In this document: positions 41,907-51,826 of the stretch, piece by piece
Layout of the letters: each line of letters starts with the position of its first letter
Numbering within the stretch: position 1 is the stretch's first letter
Assembly (NCBI RefSeq): GCF_022565775.1
Contig: NZ_JAIUMC010000002.1
Coordinates: forward strand, 62,001 to 126,000
Length of the DNA stretch: 64,000 nt
Direction: 5' to 3'
Source of the DNA: Natronospirillum sp.
Lineage (GTDB): Bacteria > Pseudomonadota > Gammaproteobacteria > Pseudomonadales > Natronospirillaceae
Notes under the pieces: generated by a model
Databases searched by the model: none
Told to the model about the DNA's origin: nothing
Seen by the model: only the letters and a program-made list of their open reading frames with translations
Program-made: the position numbers and the translations under genes

Positions 41907-42947
41907 ATGGCACAGGATCCCATTCAATCAGTGCAGGCCAACCTGCTGCTCGGCTTTCTGGGGGTCGGTAAGACCTCAGCCATCCGGCACCTGATTGGTC
42001 ATCGCCCTCAGGATGAGCGCTGGGCCGTGCTGGTCAACGAGTTTGGCGAAATCGGCGTCGATGCGACACTGATCGGCGATACCGGCATTGCCGTTAAACA
42101 GATACCCGGCGGGTGCATGTGCTGTGCGGCCGGCCCGGTCACTCGTGTTGCCCTCAATGCGCTGCTGCGCCAGGAGCGTCCGGACCGGTTGCTGATCGAG
42201 CCCAGTGGCCTGGGCCACCCTGCCGACATTATCCGACTGCTGCAGGCTCCCGAGTATCAGACAGTGCTTGAACTGGGTGCAGTCATAACGCTGCTCGATC
42301 CGCGTCATGTGATACAGAAACGGTATCAGGACCACCCGTTGTTCAACGATCAGATCAGGGTGGCCGATCATTGGCTGTTCAACAAGACAGACCTGTGTTC
42401 ACCGGAGATTCTGGACCAGGCTGAGGCCTGGGTTCGCGGTCACTCAGGGGCGCAAGCCGCGGCTGACCGTGCTCCACTGCCTCGTATTACACAGGGGCAG
42501 ATGCCGGTCCAGTTGCTGTATTCTCCGCGTTTACCAAGTACCATCGAGTCCGACGCTCTCGGGCCAGCTGCGACGAGGCCAGCGCCCCTGGCGCTGCCAA
42601 CCCTTGATTGGCGCTCGGTACCCCAGGCACCGGAGCCCGGGCACTGGGTTGCCGCAAGTCACAGCGCGGATGGCTTCCACAGTCTGGGCTGGCGCATCAG
42701 TGCCCGTGAGCACTGGCAGTCTGAGCAGTTGCTGGAGGCCCTTTACAGCCTCGATTGCCTGCGCATCAAGGGTGTTGTAAAGAGTGAATCCGGCTGGCTC
42801 TGGTTCAATCTGGCCGAAGGCGAATTGTCCGCCGGGAATTGCGGCGAGCAAACCGAAAGCATCATTGAACTGATCCATGACGAACCGCTCAACTGCGACC
42901 GCATCCGTGCGCAGCTCGAATCCTGCCGGCGAGCCATGGCACTGTGA
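41907..42947 (+). CDS. CobW/P47K-family GTPase (YjiA-like metal chaperone)
   Basis: A 346-residue GTPase with Walker A GFLGVGKT (16-23), the metal-binding CMCC (C70, C72, C73), EPSGLGHP, and the guanine-specificity NKTD. A C-terminal CobW_C-type domain follows. The family moves Zn, Co or other metals to target proteins; the metal here is unknown. It starts 12 bases after sufE on the same strand, so it appears to be part of the isc/suf transcript. Confidence 0.88.
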   Translation: MAQDPIQSVQANLLLGFLGVGKTSAIRHLIGHRPQDERWAVLVNEFGEIGVDATLIGDTGIAVKQIPGGCMCCAAGPVTRVALNALLRQERPDRLLIEPSGLGHPADIIRLLQAPEYQTVLELGAVITLLDPRHVIQKRYQDHPLFNDQIRVADHWLFNKTDLCSPEILDQAEAWVRGHSGAQAAADRAPLPRITQGQMPVQLLYSPRLPSTIESDALGPAATRPAPLALPTLDWRSVPQAPEPGHWVAASHSADGFHSLGWRISAREHWQSEQLLEALYSLDCLRIKGVVKSESGWLWFNLAEGELSAGNCGEQTESIIELIHDEPLNCDRIRAQLESCRRAMAL

Positions 42948-43062
42948 AGCCGTTGGCCATCGTTTTTGTCTGGCGGGTTTAAACAGGGGGCGACAAACGC
43001 CGAGCCAAGATATAAAATGCGCGCCCCATTTTGAAAAGTGCCCGCAACAGGGCAGGTTGTGC

Positions 43063-43485
43063 ATGCAGGTAGCCATTCAGAATCTTACTGCGCAAGAGAC
43101 ACTGCCGATACGGCAGACGGTTTTTGCGCCGGACCAGCCACAGAGTCAGAGTGTGGTGCCGGATGATGAGTCCGGACAGCATTTCGGGTTGCTTGTTGAT
43201 GGGCGACTGGTGGGCGTGGCATCACTGTTTATCGATGGTGATCGGGCCCGGCTGCGCAAGCTGGCCGTACTGGGCGACTTCCGGCAGTTGGGGCTTGGCA
43301 CCCGCCTGATAAGGCAGGTCATGGACAAAGCTCTGGAAGCGAAGGTGCAGACCCTTTGGTGTCGCATTCGCGAACCATCGCTGCCGTTCTATGAGCGGTT
43401 CGGTTTCACCATGGTGCCGGAATCCCGGCATCAGAAGGGCAGCCTGACCTACTGCCATATAGAACTTTCCCTGGGCAAAAAATAA
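43063..43485 (+). CDS. GNAT-family N-acetyltransferase
   Basis: A 140-residue single-domain GNAT protein. The acetyl-CoA loop is in KLAVLGDFRQLGLGTRLIRQVM, and the C-terminal FYERFGFTMVPE is typical. The ATG at 43063 is preferred; the frame is open further upstream into the CobW gene without support. The substrate is unknown. It lies 115 bases after the CobW gene and may have its own promoter. Confidence 0.82.
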   Translation: MQVAIQNLTAQETLPIRQTVFAPDQPQSQSVVPDDESGQHFGLLVDGRLVGVASLFIDGDRARLRKLAVLGDFRQLGLGTRLIRQVMDKALEAKVQTLWCRIREPSLPFYERFGFTMVPESRHQKGSLTYCHIELSLGKK

Positions 43486-43558
43486 CCAGATTGACTGATC
43501 TACCGGCGGATTCACACGTACAATCAACAGTGTGGGTTATCCCCGGGAGGGTGGTCTG

Positions 43559-43972
43559 ATGTCTGTGTTCAAGCGCTGCCTCTTACTGTGTGTCGTCTGT
43601 CTGGCCACACCATGGGTGATGGCCCAGTCTCTGGCCGATGCCGAAGTTGTGATTCGAGACCAGATTGAAGCTTTTGGCGACGGCGATGCCGAGCGCGCCT
43701 ACTCCCATGCATCGGACGGCATCCGAGCGCAGTTTGATACGCCTGAATTTTTTGTCGCCATGGTACGCAGTCAGTACGACGCACTCTACAACCCACGCCA
43801 ACTGTCTTTTGCCGAACCGATGCGCGTGTCCGATGAGCGGATGCATCAGGAGGTTCTGGTTCTGGACCGCAGCGGTCAGAACTGGCGAGCTGTGTACAGT
43901 CTGGTGGCGGTTGAGGGGCGCTGGCGCATAGAGGGCGTGGTAATGCGTTCGGCGTCGAGACAGGCGGTCTGA
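43559..43972 (+). CDS. DUF4864 exported protein
   Basis: A 137-residue protein with a signal peptide (MSVFKRCLLLCVVCLATPWVMA) and a DUF4864-type body: ADAEVVIRDQIEAFGDGDAERAYSHAS, GIRAQFDTPEFFVAMVR. The fold resembles small NTF2-like proteins, but no function is known. A GGGAGGG site fixes the start. A strong terminator follows 83 bases after the stop. Confidence 0.82.
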   Translation: MSVFKRCLLLCVVCLATPWVMAQSLADAEVVIRDQIEAFGDGDAERAYSHASDGIRAQFDTPEFFVAMVRSQYDALYNPRQLSFAEPMRVSDERMHQEVLVLDRSGQNWRAVYSLVAVEGRWRIEGVVMRSASRQAV

Positions 43973-44055
43973 GAGCCAGTGACGGCGTGCTGCGCAACAA
44001 CCAGTTTTCCTGGACCAAGAGCGATCAGAAGCAAGGCTTTTTGTTCAGGTTCCCC

Positions 44056-44082
44056 AGCCAGCCTCCCCGGCTGGCTTTTTTT
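44056..44082 (+). terminator. Intrinsic terminator after the DUF4864 gene
   Basis: A perfect 8-bp stem (44056-44063 with 44069-44076), 5-base loop, and a run of six T. One of the clearest terminators in the window. Confidence 0.92.
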
Positions 44083-44163
44083 GGCCAGCAGCTCAGGTTT
44101 TCACCACGGAGACCCATTCGTGCTATAAGTGTTGAGAGGTTCCTTCAATAGAGGGCTGAGTGT

Positions 44164-44760
44164 ATGAGTTTTCGGGTAATGCGACTGACCAAGAGTGGCC
44201 TGCCAGTGGCCTGGATTCCATGGCAGGAAGCTGCGGTGCTTTATGTGCGCGGCCAGGTACTCTGGACTCTTGGCGAAAACCCGCTGACGGTCCACGGTGG
44301 GTTCAACCGCCTGGGCGAGCAGTCCGTGCTCGATATAGCGCCCATTGTCGCTTGCGACGGAGATCACCCTACCGATGGCATTGTACCGGCCCTGACCAAC
44401 CCGATTCTGTTCCGACGCGATCAGCAACGTTGTCTCTACTGCGGTAACCGTTTCCCGGTCAGAGAGTTGACGCGGGATCATGTAGTACCCCGCGTGCAGG
44501 GTGGCCGGGATGTCTGGACCAATGTGGTGACCGCCTGCCGGCGCTGCAATCAGGCCAAAGGGGGGCGCACGCCCGAACAGGCCAGCCTCAAGCTGCTGGC
44601 GGTGCCTTTCCGGCCCAATATCTTCGAGTTCATGTATCTGGCAAACCGCCATATACGGGGCGATCAGATGGACTATCTGAGCCGTCGTTTTGGCGATCAC
44701 CTGAAGCACCCTGCGAGGCAGCCGATGGATGCTCCGGATGACCTCTCACTGTCCGGATGA
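44164..44760 (+). CDS. HNH endonuclease-domain protein
   Basis: A 198-residue protein with an HNH zinc-finger nuclease domain in the middle: Cys 90 and 93, LTRDHVVPR with H106, N120, and Cys 125 and 128 in TACRRCNQAKGGRTP. The N-terminal 80 residues are conserved-looking but unassigned. Such chromosomal HNH proteins occur as single genes and their targets are unknown; there is no phage or restriction partner beside it. Its 3' end overlaps the convergent gene by 15 bases. Confidence 0.88.
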   Translation: MSFRVMRLTKSGLPVAWIPWQEAAVLYVRGQVLWTLGENPLTVHGGFNRLGEQSVLDIAPIVACDGDHPTDGIVPALTNPILFRRDQQRCLYCGNRFPVRELTRDHVVPRVQGGRDVWTNVVTACRRCNQAKGGRTPEQASLKLLAVPFRPNIFEFMYLANRHIRGDQMDYLSRRFGDHLKHPARQPMDAPDDLSLSG

Positions 44761-46152
44761 AATCAGCGTAATACCGACACTGATGTTGAGTCCGCTCAGT
44801 GCCTCATCCTGTGACACCATATACCCCACTTCAGTGTTCAGGCGCAGGTTTTGATGCAGCGGGGTAGGCGCATTGACCGACATGAAGAGGTTGGTGCCCA
44901 GCGCGTCGGTCCAGACCGCGTCGACCCCGTAGAAAAAGCTTTCCGAACGGTTGACCGCGCCCATCAGGCCGGCAGCAAACCAGGCGGTATCCAGGTAGCC
45001 CATGGTAACCCGGTAATACACATCGAAGTTCTGCTGGCTGGCAAAACGCAGCCCAAGTGTATAAGCCTGCGTGGTTTCATTGTCGGTCAGGCCCAGTGAA
45101 TTGAAACCCAGGTTCACCATTACATCGCCACGCCTGCTGACCTCTTCGATGGCATCTCCGGGCTCTATCAGACCGCGCGCCAGATCGAAATGGTCGGAGC
45201 GCAGCACACGGCCCCGGGCATGGTTTTCACTGACCTGGGTAATGCGCACCCGGCCGATCTCTACCCTGAAGGCATCACTGTCGCCGATCTCTTCCAGGTC
45301 CTTGTAGACAGCGAACTCGTCGCCGACGCTGATGCCGGCACGATAACCCAGGCTAATGGCCACCTCGTCATTGAGCTTGGCCAGAATCTGTCCCTGATAG
45401 TCATCTGCACTGCCGGGCAGTCTCTCCGCCCACTGGTCTTCGGCGATGCTGCGCTGGCCGAGCAGAATATCGGCCACCGCATAGACATTGGTGACTTCGC
45501 GCACCACCACAATACCCGTGTGGTCGTCCAGGTAGCCATACTGGTCACCGCTGCTGGTGGAGAGGGGCTCGCCTTGTCCGAAAATCCGATAGACATCACC
45601 CGGACGCACATTGGCACTGCGGCCCAGGTCAAACCAGACCCGCTGGCCGCTGATCCGCACCACGCGGCCCAGTTCGCCGAAATGACGTTTCAGGTCCCGT
45701 TCCAGCTCATACTCGATCTGCGCCAGCAGACCTTCCGACGTCTGATAGTCAAACTCCAGCGTGCGGGCCAGGGTCACCTCACCACCGACGGCATTGATGA
45801 ACTCGACGTGCAGCCGGGCGGTGCGCGTGCTGGACAGGCGGCGGCGTTCTGTCGTCGTCAACTCTGCCGTCACGACCACCGGCAGCCTTGATGAAGCCGA
45901 GCTGGACAGCATCTGGCGGCGCTTGTCCGGGTCCGTCCAGTCCAGGTCCGGGCGGATCCAACTGACCTCGAAGTCATCAAGGGCATCAATCGCGGATTGC
46001 GTGACTCGGCGGAAGGTCGCTTCCTGCTGGCGCAGGTCTCCGCTTGCCCGGGTGGCCAACAGGACATTGGCGTCATCATCAGCTGCAGCAGGAGCGGACA
46101 GTGCCAGAAGCAGAGTGAAAAAAAGAAGCGTACTGGATACTACTGGGCGCAT
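44746..46152 (-). CDS. Exported protein of unknown function with SH3-like repeats and a barrel-like C-terminus
   Basis: A 468-residue protein with a signal peptide ending near SAPAAA. Residues about 25-160 look like a nucleotide-free, CsgG/FlgT-like N-terminal region. Two repeats follow of the form V-x-F/I-x-L-G ... G-x-x-GD-x-x-x-V/I (about 170-195 and 255-300), resembling FlgT C-terminal SH3-like modules. The last 130 residues alternate polar and hydrophobic with many aromatic residues, like an outer-membrane barrel. I do not recognise the full-length family. An AAGGATG site precedes the start. Confidence 0.65.
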   Translation of the reverse strand: MRPVVSSTLLFFTLLLALSAPAAADDDANVLLATRASGDLRQQEATFRRVTQSAIDALDDFEVSWIRPDLDWTDPDKRRQMLSSSASSRLPVVVTAELTTTERRRLSSTRTARLHVEFINAVGGEVTLARTLEFDYQTSEGLLAQIEYELERDLKRHFGELGRVVRISGQRVWFDLGRSANVRPGDVYRIFGQGEPLSTSSGDQYGYLDDHTGIVVVREVTNVYAVADILLGQRSIAEDQWAERLPGSADDYQGQILAKLNDEVAISLGYRAGISVGDEFAVYKDLEEIGDSDAFRVEIGRVRITQVSENHARGRVLRSDHFDLARGLIEPGDAIEEVSRRGDVMVNLGFNSLGLTDNETTQAYTLGLRFASQQNFDVYYRVTMGYLDTAWFAAGLMGAVNRSESFFYGVDAVWTDALGTNLFMSVNAPTPLHQNLRLNTEVGYMVSQDEALSGLNISVGITLISSGQ

Positions 46153-46287
46153 GGGCGCTTCATCCTTATATCGGATTTACAGGTTCATGACCTTTATTTA
46201 GTCGATGGGTTGCTGTCTGGCAAGGCAAACTGCCGCGCAGGCTGCAAAAAACCTGCAATCCGCATGGAGTCGGGGCGACCTGAACGG

Positions 46288-46293
46288 TATAAT
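46288..46293 (+). promoter_or_regulatory. Candidate -10 element of the ndk operon
   Basis: A perfect TATAAT 42 bases before the ndk ATG. The matching -35 at 17 bases (TGGAGT) is weak, so activation or another spacing may be involved. Confidence 0.45.
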
Positions 46294-46335
46294 TCGCGCT
46301 CTCGATTTTTTACTTACCCCAAGGACTAGACAGAT

Positions 46336-46764
46336 ATGGCGATTGAGCAGACATTTTCCATCGTTAAACCCGACGCAGTCGGCAAAAACGTCATCGGCGA
46401 AATCTACAGCCGCTTTGAAAAAGCGGGTCTGAAAATTGTTGCAGCCAAAATGCTTTATCTCAGTGAAGAAAAGGCTGGCGAATTCTATGCCGAACACCGT
46501 GAGCGCCCGTTCTTCAAGGACCTGGTGTCCTTCATGACCTCTGGCCCGATCATGGTACAGGTGCTGGAAGGCGAGAATGCCGTTGCACTCAACCGCGACA
46601 TCATGGGTGCGACCAACCCCAAAGAAGCGGCACCGGGTACGATCCGCGCGGATTTTGCTGAAGAAGTGTCCGCCAACGCGGTCCATGGTTCCGATGCCCC
46701 TGAATCGGCGCGCCGGGAAATCGGCATCTTCTTCACTGCGGACGAAATTTTCAGTCGCAGCTGA
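46336..46764 (+). CDS. ndk: Nucleoside diphosphate kinase
   Basis: A 142-residue housekeeping kinase balancing nucleoside triphosphates. The catalytic His is in NAVHGSD (H117) and the N-terminus [13 protein letters not shown] is typical. It is the first gene of the conserved ndk-rlmN-pilF-ispG-hisS-yfgM-bamB-der run. A 9-bp hairpin follows. Confidence 0.97.
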   Translation: MAIEQTFSIVKPDAVGKNVIGEIYSRFEKAGLKIVAAKMLYLSEEKAGEFYAEHRERPFFKDLVSFMTSGPIMVQVLEGENAVALNRDIMGATNPKEAAPGTIRADFAEEVSANAVHGSDAPESARREIGIFFTADEIFSRS

Positions 46765-46776
46765 TCTGGCCCCAGT

Positions 46777-46797
46777 CCCGGAGCCAAAGGCTCCGGG
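46777..46797 (+). other. Hairpin between ndk and rlmN
   Basis: A perfect 9-bp GC-rich stem with an AAA loop and no T run afterwards. It may protect the abundant ndk message or partly terminate before rlmN. Confidence 0.5.
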
Positions 46798-46827
46798 CCG
46801 ACTCATTGATAACGAACGGTATTTGAC

Positions 46828-47973
46828 GTGGACAATAGTGGCATCAATCTGCTGGGCATGACCCGCAGCCAACTGGAAACCCTGTTTTCCGATATGGGTG
46901 AGAAGCCATTTCGTGCGCGTCAGGTACTCAAGTGGGTGCATGCCCGCGGCGTCAATGACATTGATCAGATGACCGACCTGTCCAAAGCGTTGCGCCAGCG
47001 TCTGCGCAGCGCTGCCGTGCTGGATGTGCCGGAGATCCTGTATGACAAGACCGCCAAAGACGGCACCCGCAAATGGCTGATGAAGATGGCCGGCGGGTCA
47101 GCGGTCGAGACCGTCTTTATCCCCGAGGCCAACCGCGGCACGCTCTGTGTTTCGTCTCAGATAGGCTGTGCACTGGACTGCTCTTTCTGCTCTACCGGCA
47201 AGCAGGGCTTCAACCGAGACCTGTCAGCGGCCGAGATCATCAGCCAGGTCTGGGTGGCTGCGAAGGCGCTGGAAGGCACAGAAGAGCGGCGTGAACGGCG
47301 CATCACCAATGTCGTGTTCATGGGCATGGGCGAGCCCCTGCTCAATTACGATGCTGTAATGGCCGCGATCAATCTGATGCTGGAGGACAACGCCTACGGC
47401 CTGTCCAAGCGCCGGGTGACATTGAGCACCTCAGGCGTTGTGCCGGCCATTCGGCAGATGGCAGAAGACACGGACTGCAGTCTCGCGCTCTCATTGCATG
47501 CCCCGAATGATGCCCTGCGTGACGAAATCGTCCCGCTGAACAAGAAGTACGGTATCGCCGAAACTCTGGCAGCCTGTAACGACTACCTGAGTCGGCTGGC
47601 TGACAAGCGCCGGCTGACGGTTGAATACACGCTGATCAATGGTGTCAATGATCACGCAGATCATGCCCGCGAGCTTGCAGATCTGCTGCGCCAGACGCCC
47701 TGCAAGATCAATCTTATTCCGTTCAACCCCTTCCCCAATTCCGGGTATGAGCGGCCGAGCAATAACCGCTGTCACCATTTCCGCGACCTGTTGCTGGCGG
47801 CCGGTTACAATGTCACCATTCGCAAAACACGCGGCGACGACATAGATGCTGCCTGTGGCCAGTTGGTGGGTCAGGTGCAGGACAAGACGCGACGTAGTGA
47901 ACGTTTTATCAAGGCCGTTCAGATAGGCAGTACAGCGGCCGAAATTGCCAGTGCACGAACAGGAAGACTCTGA
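46828..47973 (+). CDS. rlmN: Dual-specificity rRNA/tRNA adenine C2-methyltransferase RlmN
   Basis: A 381-residue radical-SAM enzyme that methylates A2503 of 23S rRNA and A37 of some tRNAs. The cluster motif is CALDCSFC (Cys 114, 118, 121) and the C-terminal catalytic Cys is in [13 protein letters not shown] start is used. It is followed 3 bases later by pilF. Confidence 0.95.
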   Translation: MDNSGINLLGMTRSQLETLFSDMGEKPFRARQVLKWVHARGVNDIDQMTDLSKALRQRLRSAAVLDVPEILYDKTAKDGTRKWLMKMAGGSAVETVFIPEANRGTLCVSSQIGCALDCSFCSTGKQGFNRDLSAAEIISQVWVAAKALEGTEERRERRITNVVFMGMGEPLLNYDAVMAAINLMLEDNAYGLSKRRVTLSTSGVVPAIRQMAEDTDCSLALSLHAPNDALRDEIVPLNKKYGIAETLAACNDYLSRLADKRRLTVEYTLINGVNDHADHARELADLLRQTPCKINLIPFNPFPNSGYERPSNNRCHHFRDLLLAAGYNVTIRKTRGDDIDAACGQLVGQVQDKTRRSERFIKAVQIGSTAAEIASARTGRL

Positions 47974-47976
47974 GCG

Positions 47977-48741
47977 ATGAAGCACTCCCTGCAATCTCTG
48001 CTAGCCGGTTTGATGTTGATGGCGCTGATGGCTGGCTGTGCCAGTGTGGGCACTCAGGCCAGTCCTGAAGATTCGGAAACCGCACAACGCTACGTTGATA
48101 TCGGGTTCAGGCATATTGAATTCGACAATCGACAGCAGGCCAGGCGCGCTTTTCGCGAGGCCATGTCACTGGACAGCAATGTGAGCGGATCCTATCTGGG
48201 TATGGCCATGGTCTATCAGGCAGAAGGTGAGCCGGAACTGGCTGAAGACTATTACCAACGCGCCCTGTCGATGAGTGATCAAACCGAATACCGGCACGCC
48301 TATGCGCAGTTCCTGTTTCGCCAGGGCCGGATTGAAGAGTCCGAGCAACGCTATCGGGAGGTAACCGGCGATCCGGACTATGTGAACCGGGGTGCCGCCT
48401 TCGAGGACCTCGCCGTGCTGAACCTCTTTCAGGGTGACCGGGAGTCAGCCAAGATACACTTTGATCGCGCCATTGTGCTGAACCGTATGCTGCCGATGCC
48501 CTATTGGCACCTGGCCAACCTGCACCTGTCGGAAGGCAATTACGATCGGGCCATGCAGTACTACGAAGGGTTCGAGAGTCTGGTCAGTGCCGATGTCATG
48601 GATCATACCGAAGACAGCCTTATTTTGGGCCTGCGGGTAACCGAAGCGGTGGAGCGCGAGGAAACCTATTCAGGGTTGCTGGAAATACTGCAGGATCGCT
48701 TCCCCGAGAGCCGATACCTCCGGAGTCGTGGGAATGAATAA
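47977..48741 (+). CDS. pilF: Type IV pilus lipoprotein PilF (PilW)
   Basis: A 254-residue lipoprotein with the lipobox MAGC (about residue 21) followed by TPR repeats (about 40-240), including [24 protein letters not shown]-type units. PilF helps place the secretin PilQ in the outer membrane. Its stop lies inside the ispG start region. In Pseudomonas a rodZ gene lies between pilF and ispG; it is missing here. Confidence 0.88.
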   Translation: MKHSLQSLLAGLMLMALMAGCASVGTQASPEDSETAQRYVDIGFRHIEFDNRQQARRAFREAMSLDSNVSGSYLGMAMVYQAEGEPELAEDYYQRALSMSDQTEYRHAYAQFLFRQGRIEESEQRYREVTGDPDYVNRGAAFEDLAVLNLFQGDRESAKIHFDRAIVLNRMLPMPYWHLANLHLSEGNYDRAMQYYEGFESLVSADVMDHTEDSLILGLRVTEAVEREETYSGLLEILQDRFPESRYLRSRGNE

Positions 48742-49864
48742 ACGGACGGTCTCTCCGATAAAACGCCGACCATCCCGACAGATCATGGTAGGTGATGTGC
48801 CTGTGGGTGGCGATGCACCCATTTCCGTGCAGAGCATGACCAACACTGAAACCACTGATGTTGCCGCCACTGTGGCCCAGATTCAGCGCCTTGAAGAAGC
48901 CGGTGCTGATCTGGTGCGCGTGTCCGTTCCCAGCATGGAGGCGGCCGAGGCGTTCGGCAAGATTCGCCAGCAGGTCGCGGTGCCGTTGATTGCCGATATT
49001 CATTTCGACCACAAGATTGCTCTGCGCGTTGCGGACCTTGGGGTGGACTGCCTGCGTATCAACCCAGGCAATATCGGCAAGGAAGAGCGGGTGCGTGCGG
49101 TGGTCGACAAGGCCCGCGACAAAGGCATACCCATTCGTATTGGTGTCAATGCCGGATCACTGGAAAAGCGTCTGCAGCGCAAGTACGGCGAGCCGACACC
49201 CGAGGCGCTGGTCGAGTCGGCACTCGACCATATCAATATTCTGGAGCGCCTCAACTTTCGCGACTTCAAGCTCAGTCTCAAGGCTTCGGATGTGTTCATG
49301 GCGGTGGCAGCCTATCGACTGATTGCCGACCAGATCGAGCAGCCACTGCACCTCGGCATTACCGAGGCGGGTGGATTGCGCTCAGGGACCGTCAAGTCAT
49401 CGGTCGGGCTTGGCATGCTACTGATGGACGGCATTGGCGATACACTGCGCGTGTCTCTCGCCGCTGACCCCGTGGAAGAGGTCAAAGTCGGTTTCGACAT
49501 ACTGAAGAGTCTGCGTTTACGCAGTCGAGGCATTAATTTCATTGCCTGCCCCAGTTGCTCACGGCAGAATTTCGACGTCATAGGGACGATGAATCAGCTT
49601 GAAGAGCGCCTGGAAGATATACGTACGCCGTTGGATGTGGCCGTTATCGGTTGTATCGTCAACGGGCCCGGCGAAGCCAAAGAGGCTGACCTGGGGATCA
49701 CCGGCGGCTCTCCCGCCAATCTGATCTATCTCAATGGACGGCCCAGCCGCAAGCTCAGCAATGACGATCTGCTCGATGAGTTCGAGCGCATGATCCGCGA
49801 GCGTGTTGCGCAGCAGCAGGCTGCAGACGAAGATGTCATCGTGCGCAGCGGGCAGGCGGACTAA
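48734..49864 (+). CDS. ispG: 4-hydroxy-3-methylbut-2-enyl diphosphate synthase IspG (GcpE)
   Basis: A 376-residue [4Fe-4S] enzyme of the MEP isoprenoid pathway. The cluster cysteines are in ACPSCSRQ and [14 protein letters not shown]. The ATG at 48734 has CGGAG at 8 bases and overlaps pilF by 8; a GTG at 48728 is possible. Dxs of the same pathway is at the right end of the window. Confidence 0.96.
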   Translation: MNKRTVSPIKRRPSRQIMVGDVPVGGDAPISVQSMTNTETTDVAATVAQIQRLEEAGADLVRVSVPSMEAAEAFGKIRQQVAVPLIADIHFDHKIALRVADLGVDCLRINPGNIGKEERVRAVVDKARDKGIPIRIGVNAGSLEKRLQRKYGEPTPEALVESALDHINILERLNFRDFKLSLKASDVFMAVAAYRLIADQIEQPLHLGITEAGGLRSGTVKSSVGLGMLLMDGIGDTLRVSLAADPVEEVKVGFDILKSLRLRSRGINFIACPSCSRQNFDVIGTMNQLEERLEDIRTPLDVAVIGCIVNGPGEAKEADLGITGGSPANLIYLNGRPSRKLSNDDLLDEFERMIRERVAQQQAADEDVIVRSGQAD

Positions 49865-49882
49865 CGAAATCAGGGAACCATT

Positions 49883-51160
49883 TTGAAGACACTGCAAGCC
49901 ATACGTGGCATGAATGATGTGCTGCCGGACCGCTCTCCGGCCTGGCAGTATCTGGAAAACCAGATGCGGATCCTGTTTGATCGCTATGGCTATCGCGAAG
50001 TGCGGACACCGGTGGTCGAAGAAACGGCGCTGTTCAAGCGGTCCATAGGCGAAGTCACCGACATTGTCGAAAAGGAAATGTATACCTTCGCCGATCGGAA
50101 TGACGAGAGCCTGACGCTGCGCCCGGAAGGCACCGCGGGTGTCGTGAGGGCGGCTATACAGCATGGGTTACTGCACAACCAGATACAGAAAGTCTGGTAT
50201 CACGGCCCCATGTTCCGCTATGAGCGGCCGCAGAAAGGACGGTATCGGCAGTTTCACCAGTTCGGGGCGGAAATATTCGGTCTGGAAGGCCCGGACATCG
50301 ATGCCGAGTTGATTCTGATGACCGCACGCCTCTGGCAGCAACTGGGTATTGCAGAACATATCACGCTGCAACTGAACACGTTGGGCACTCAGGACAGCCG
50401 CAACCGCTATCGAGCGGATCTGGTGACCTTCCTCAGGGCTCATGAAGACCGGCTTGATGACGATTCACGGCGACGTTTGGAGACCAATCCGCTGCGTATA
50501 CTGGATGCCAAGCATCCGCAGACGCAGCAACTGCTCAATGATGCCCCTGATTTCTTCGCTTATCTCGATACCGAGAGTGCCGAGCATTTTGCGGTGTTGC
50601 GGGCCGAGCTTGACAAGGCCGGGGTGAGCTACGAAGTGAACCCGCGGCTGGTGCGCGGGCTGGATTATTACGGCCGTACCGTTTTCGAATGGGTGACCGA
50701 CCAGTTGGGTGCCCAGGGTACCGTGCTGGGTGGCGGGCGTTATGATGCGCTGGTCGAGCAGTTGGGCGGCAAGCCGGTGCCCGCGATAGGATTTGGTATG
50801 GGGGTAGAACGTCTGCTCTTGTTGCTGGAGACTCTCGAAGTGATTCCGCCAGCGGCGTTCAATACAGTGGATACTTACCTTATGAGCATGGGTGAGGAGG
50901 CTGATGGCCGCTTGCTACAAATTGCCGAGCAGGTGCGCGATGCCAATCCGGGCCTGCGGGTGCAGACGCACCTGGGTGGCGGCAGCTTCAAATCGAAAAT
51001 GAAAAAGGCGGACCGCAGTGGCGCCCGTTTTGCGTTGATTCTGGGTGCCGAGGAACTGCAAAGTGAGACTCTGGCCGTCAAGGATCTGCGCACTGACAGC
51101 GAGCAATTCAATCTGGACTGGTCCGCCCTTGACAGGCTGACGGGTCTGGTCACCGAATAA
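49883..51160 (+). CDS. hisS: Histidyl-tRNA synthetase
   Basis: A 425-residue class-II aminoacyl-tRNA synthetase. Motif 2 is [16 protein letters not shown], the histidine loops are [15 protein letters not shown], and motif 3 is GFGMGVERL. It begins with a TTG codon; the N-terminus [16 protein letters not shown] aligns with the family. The C-terminal anticodon-binding domain is complete. Confidence 0.96.
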   Translation: MKTLQAIRGMNDVLPDRSPAWQYLENQMRILFDRYGYREVRTPVVEETALFKRSIGEVTDIVEKEMYTFADRNDESLTLRPEGTAGVVRAAIQHGLLHNQIQKVWYHGPMFRYERPQKGRYRQFHQFGAEIFGLEGPDIDAELILMTARLWQQLGIAEHITLQLNTLGTQDSRNRYRADLVTFLRAHEDRLDDDSRRRLETNPLRILDAKHPQTQQLLNDAPDFFAYLDTESAEHFAVLRAELDKAGVSYEVNPRLVRGLDYYGRTVFEWVTDQLGAQGTVLGGGRYDALVEQLGGKPVPAIGFGMGVERLLLLLETLEVIPPAAFNTVDTYLMSMGEEADGRLLQIAEQVRDANPGLRVQTHLGGGSFKSKMKKADRSGARFALILGAEELQSETLAVKDLRTDSEQFNLDWSALDRLTGLVTE

Positions 51161-51180
51161 ACGAAAGCAAGGAGTCTGAA

Positions 51181-51825
51181 GTGTACGAAACTGATGAAGA
51201 ACAGATAGAGGCGATCAAAAAATGGTTCGCCCGTTGGGGTAACCTGCTGATCGGCGGTCTGCTGGCCATTATCGTGGGCTATGGCGGGTTCTGGTTTTAT
51301 CAGGATCGTCAGGAGCAGGCGCGGCTGGATGCTTCAGATCGATACCAGCAGATTCTGCAGTTGGTCGGCAATGAAAATGTTTTGAGTTCCGAGCAGATGT
51401 CCGAGTTGGACAGCCTTTTCGCTGATCTGGTCGAGGCGCATCCGAACAGCACCTATACGGTTTACACGGCTCTGATGCAGGCCCGGTTTGCCGCTGCTGC
51501 AGAGGATCTGGAGCAGGCTGAAGAGCGCCTGCGCTGGGCGCTGGAACAGGCCCGGGACGACTCTTTGAAGCGGTTGGTGAACCTGCGCCTGGCGCGGGTG
51601 CAGTTCGCACAGGGTGATCATGATGCCGTGCTGGCGACGCTGGACGCCATGGACCCGGGCAGCCAGAGGGTCGGCTATGCCGAGCTTCGGGGTGATGTGC
51701 ATGCCTCTCTGGGTGACCGTCAGGCGGCCCGGGAAGCCTACAGCGAAGCCTGGGAACTGGCGCAGTCGCAGGGCCTGAACCGTCCGCTGCTGCAGGCAAA
51801 AGCAGAAACCTATGGTGTACTCTAG
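51181..51825 (+). CDS. yfgM: YfgM, SecYEG-associated TPR protein
   Basis: A 214-residue inner-membrane protein with a short cytoplasmic start (YETDEEQIEAIKKWFARWG), one membrane helix (about 19-40) and periplasmic TPR-like repeats. YfgM interacts with SecYEG and periplasmic chaperones. A GTG start follows an AAGGAGT site. It sits between hisS and bamB in the conserved order. Confidence 0.92.
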   Translation: MYETDEEQIEAIKKWFARWGNLLIGGLLAIIVGYGGFWFYQDRQEQARLDASDRYQQILQLVGNENVLSSEQMSELDSLFADLVEAHPNSTYTVYTALMQARFAAAAEDLEQAEERLRWALEQARDDSLKRLVNLRLARVQFAQGDHDAVLATLDAMDPGSQRVGYAELRGDVHASLGDRQAAREAYSEAWELAQSQGLNRPLLQAKAETYGVL

Positions 51826-51826
51826 T

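Noticed and set aside
44746-44760. Functional antisense overlap between the HNH gene and the convergent exported-protein gene
   Set aside because: A 15-base 3' overlap is common for compact convergent genes; der/xseA overlap similarly by 4 bases.
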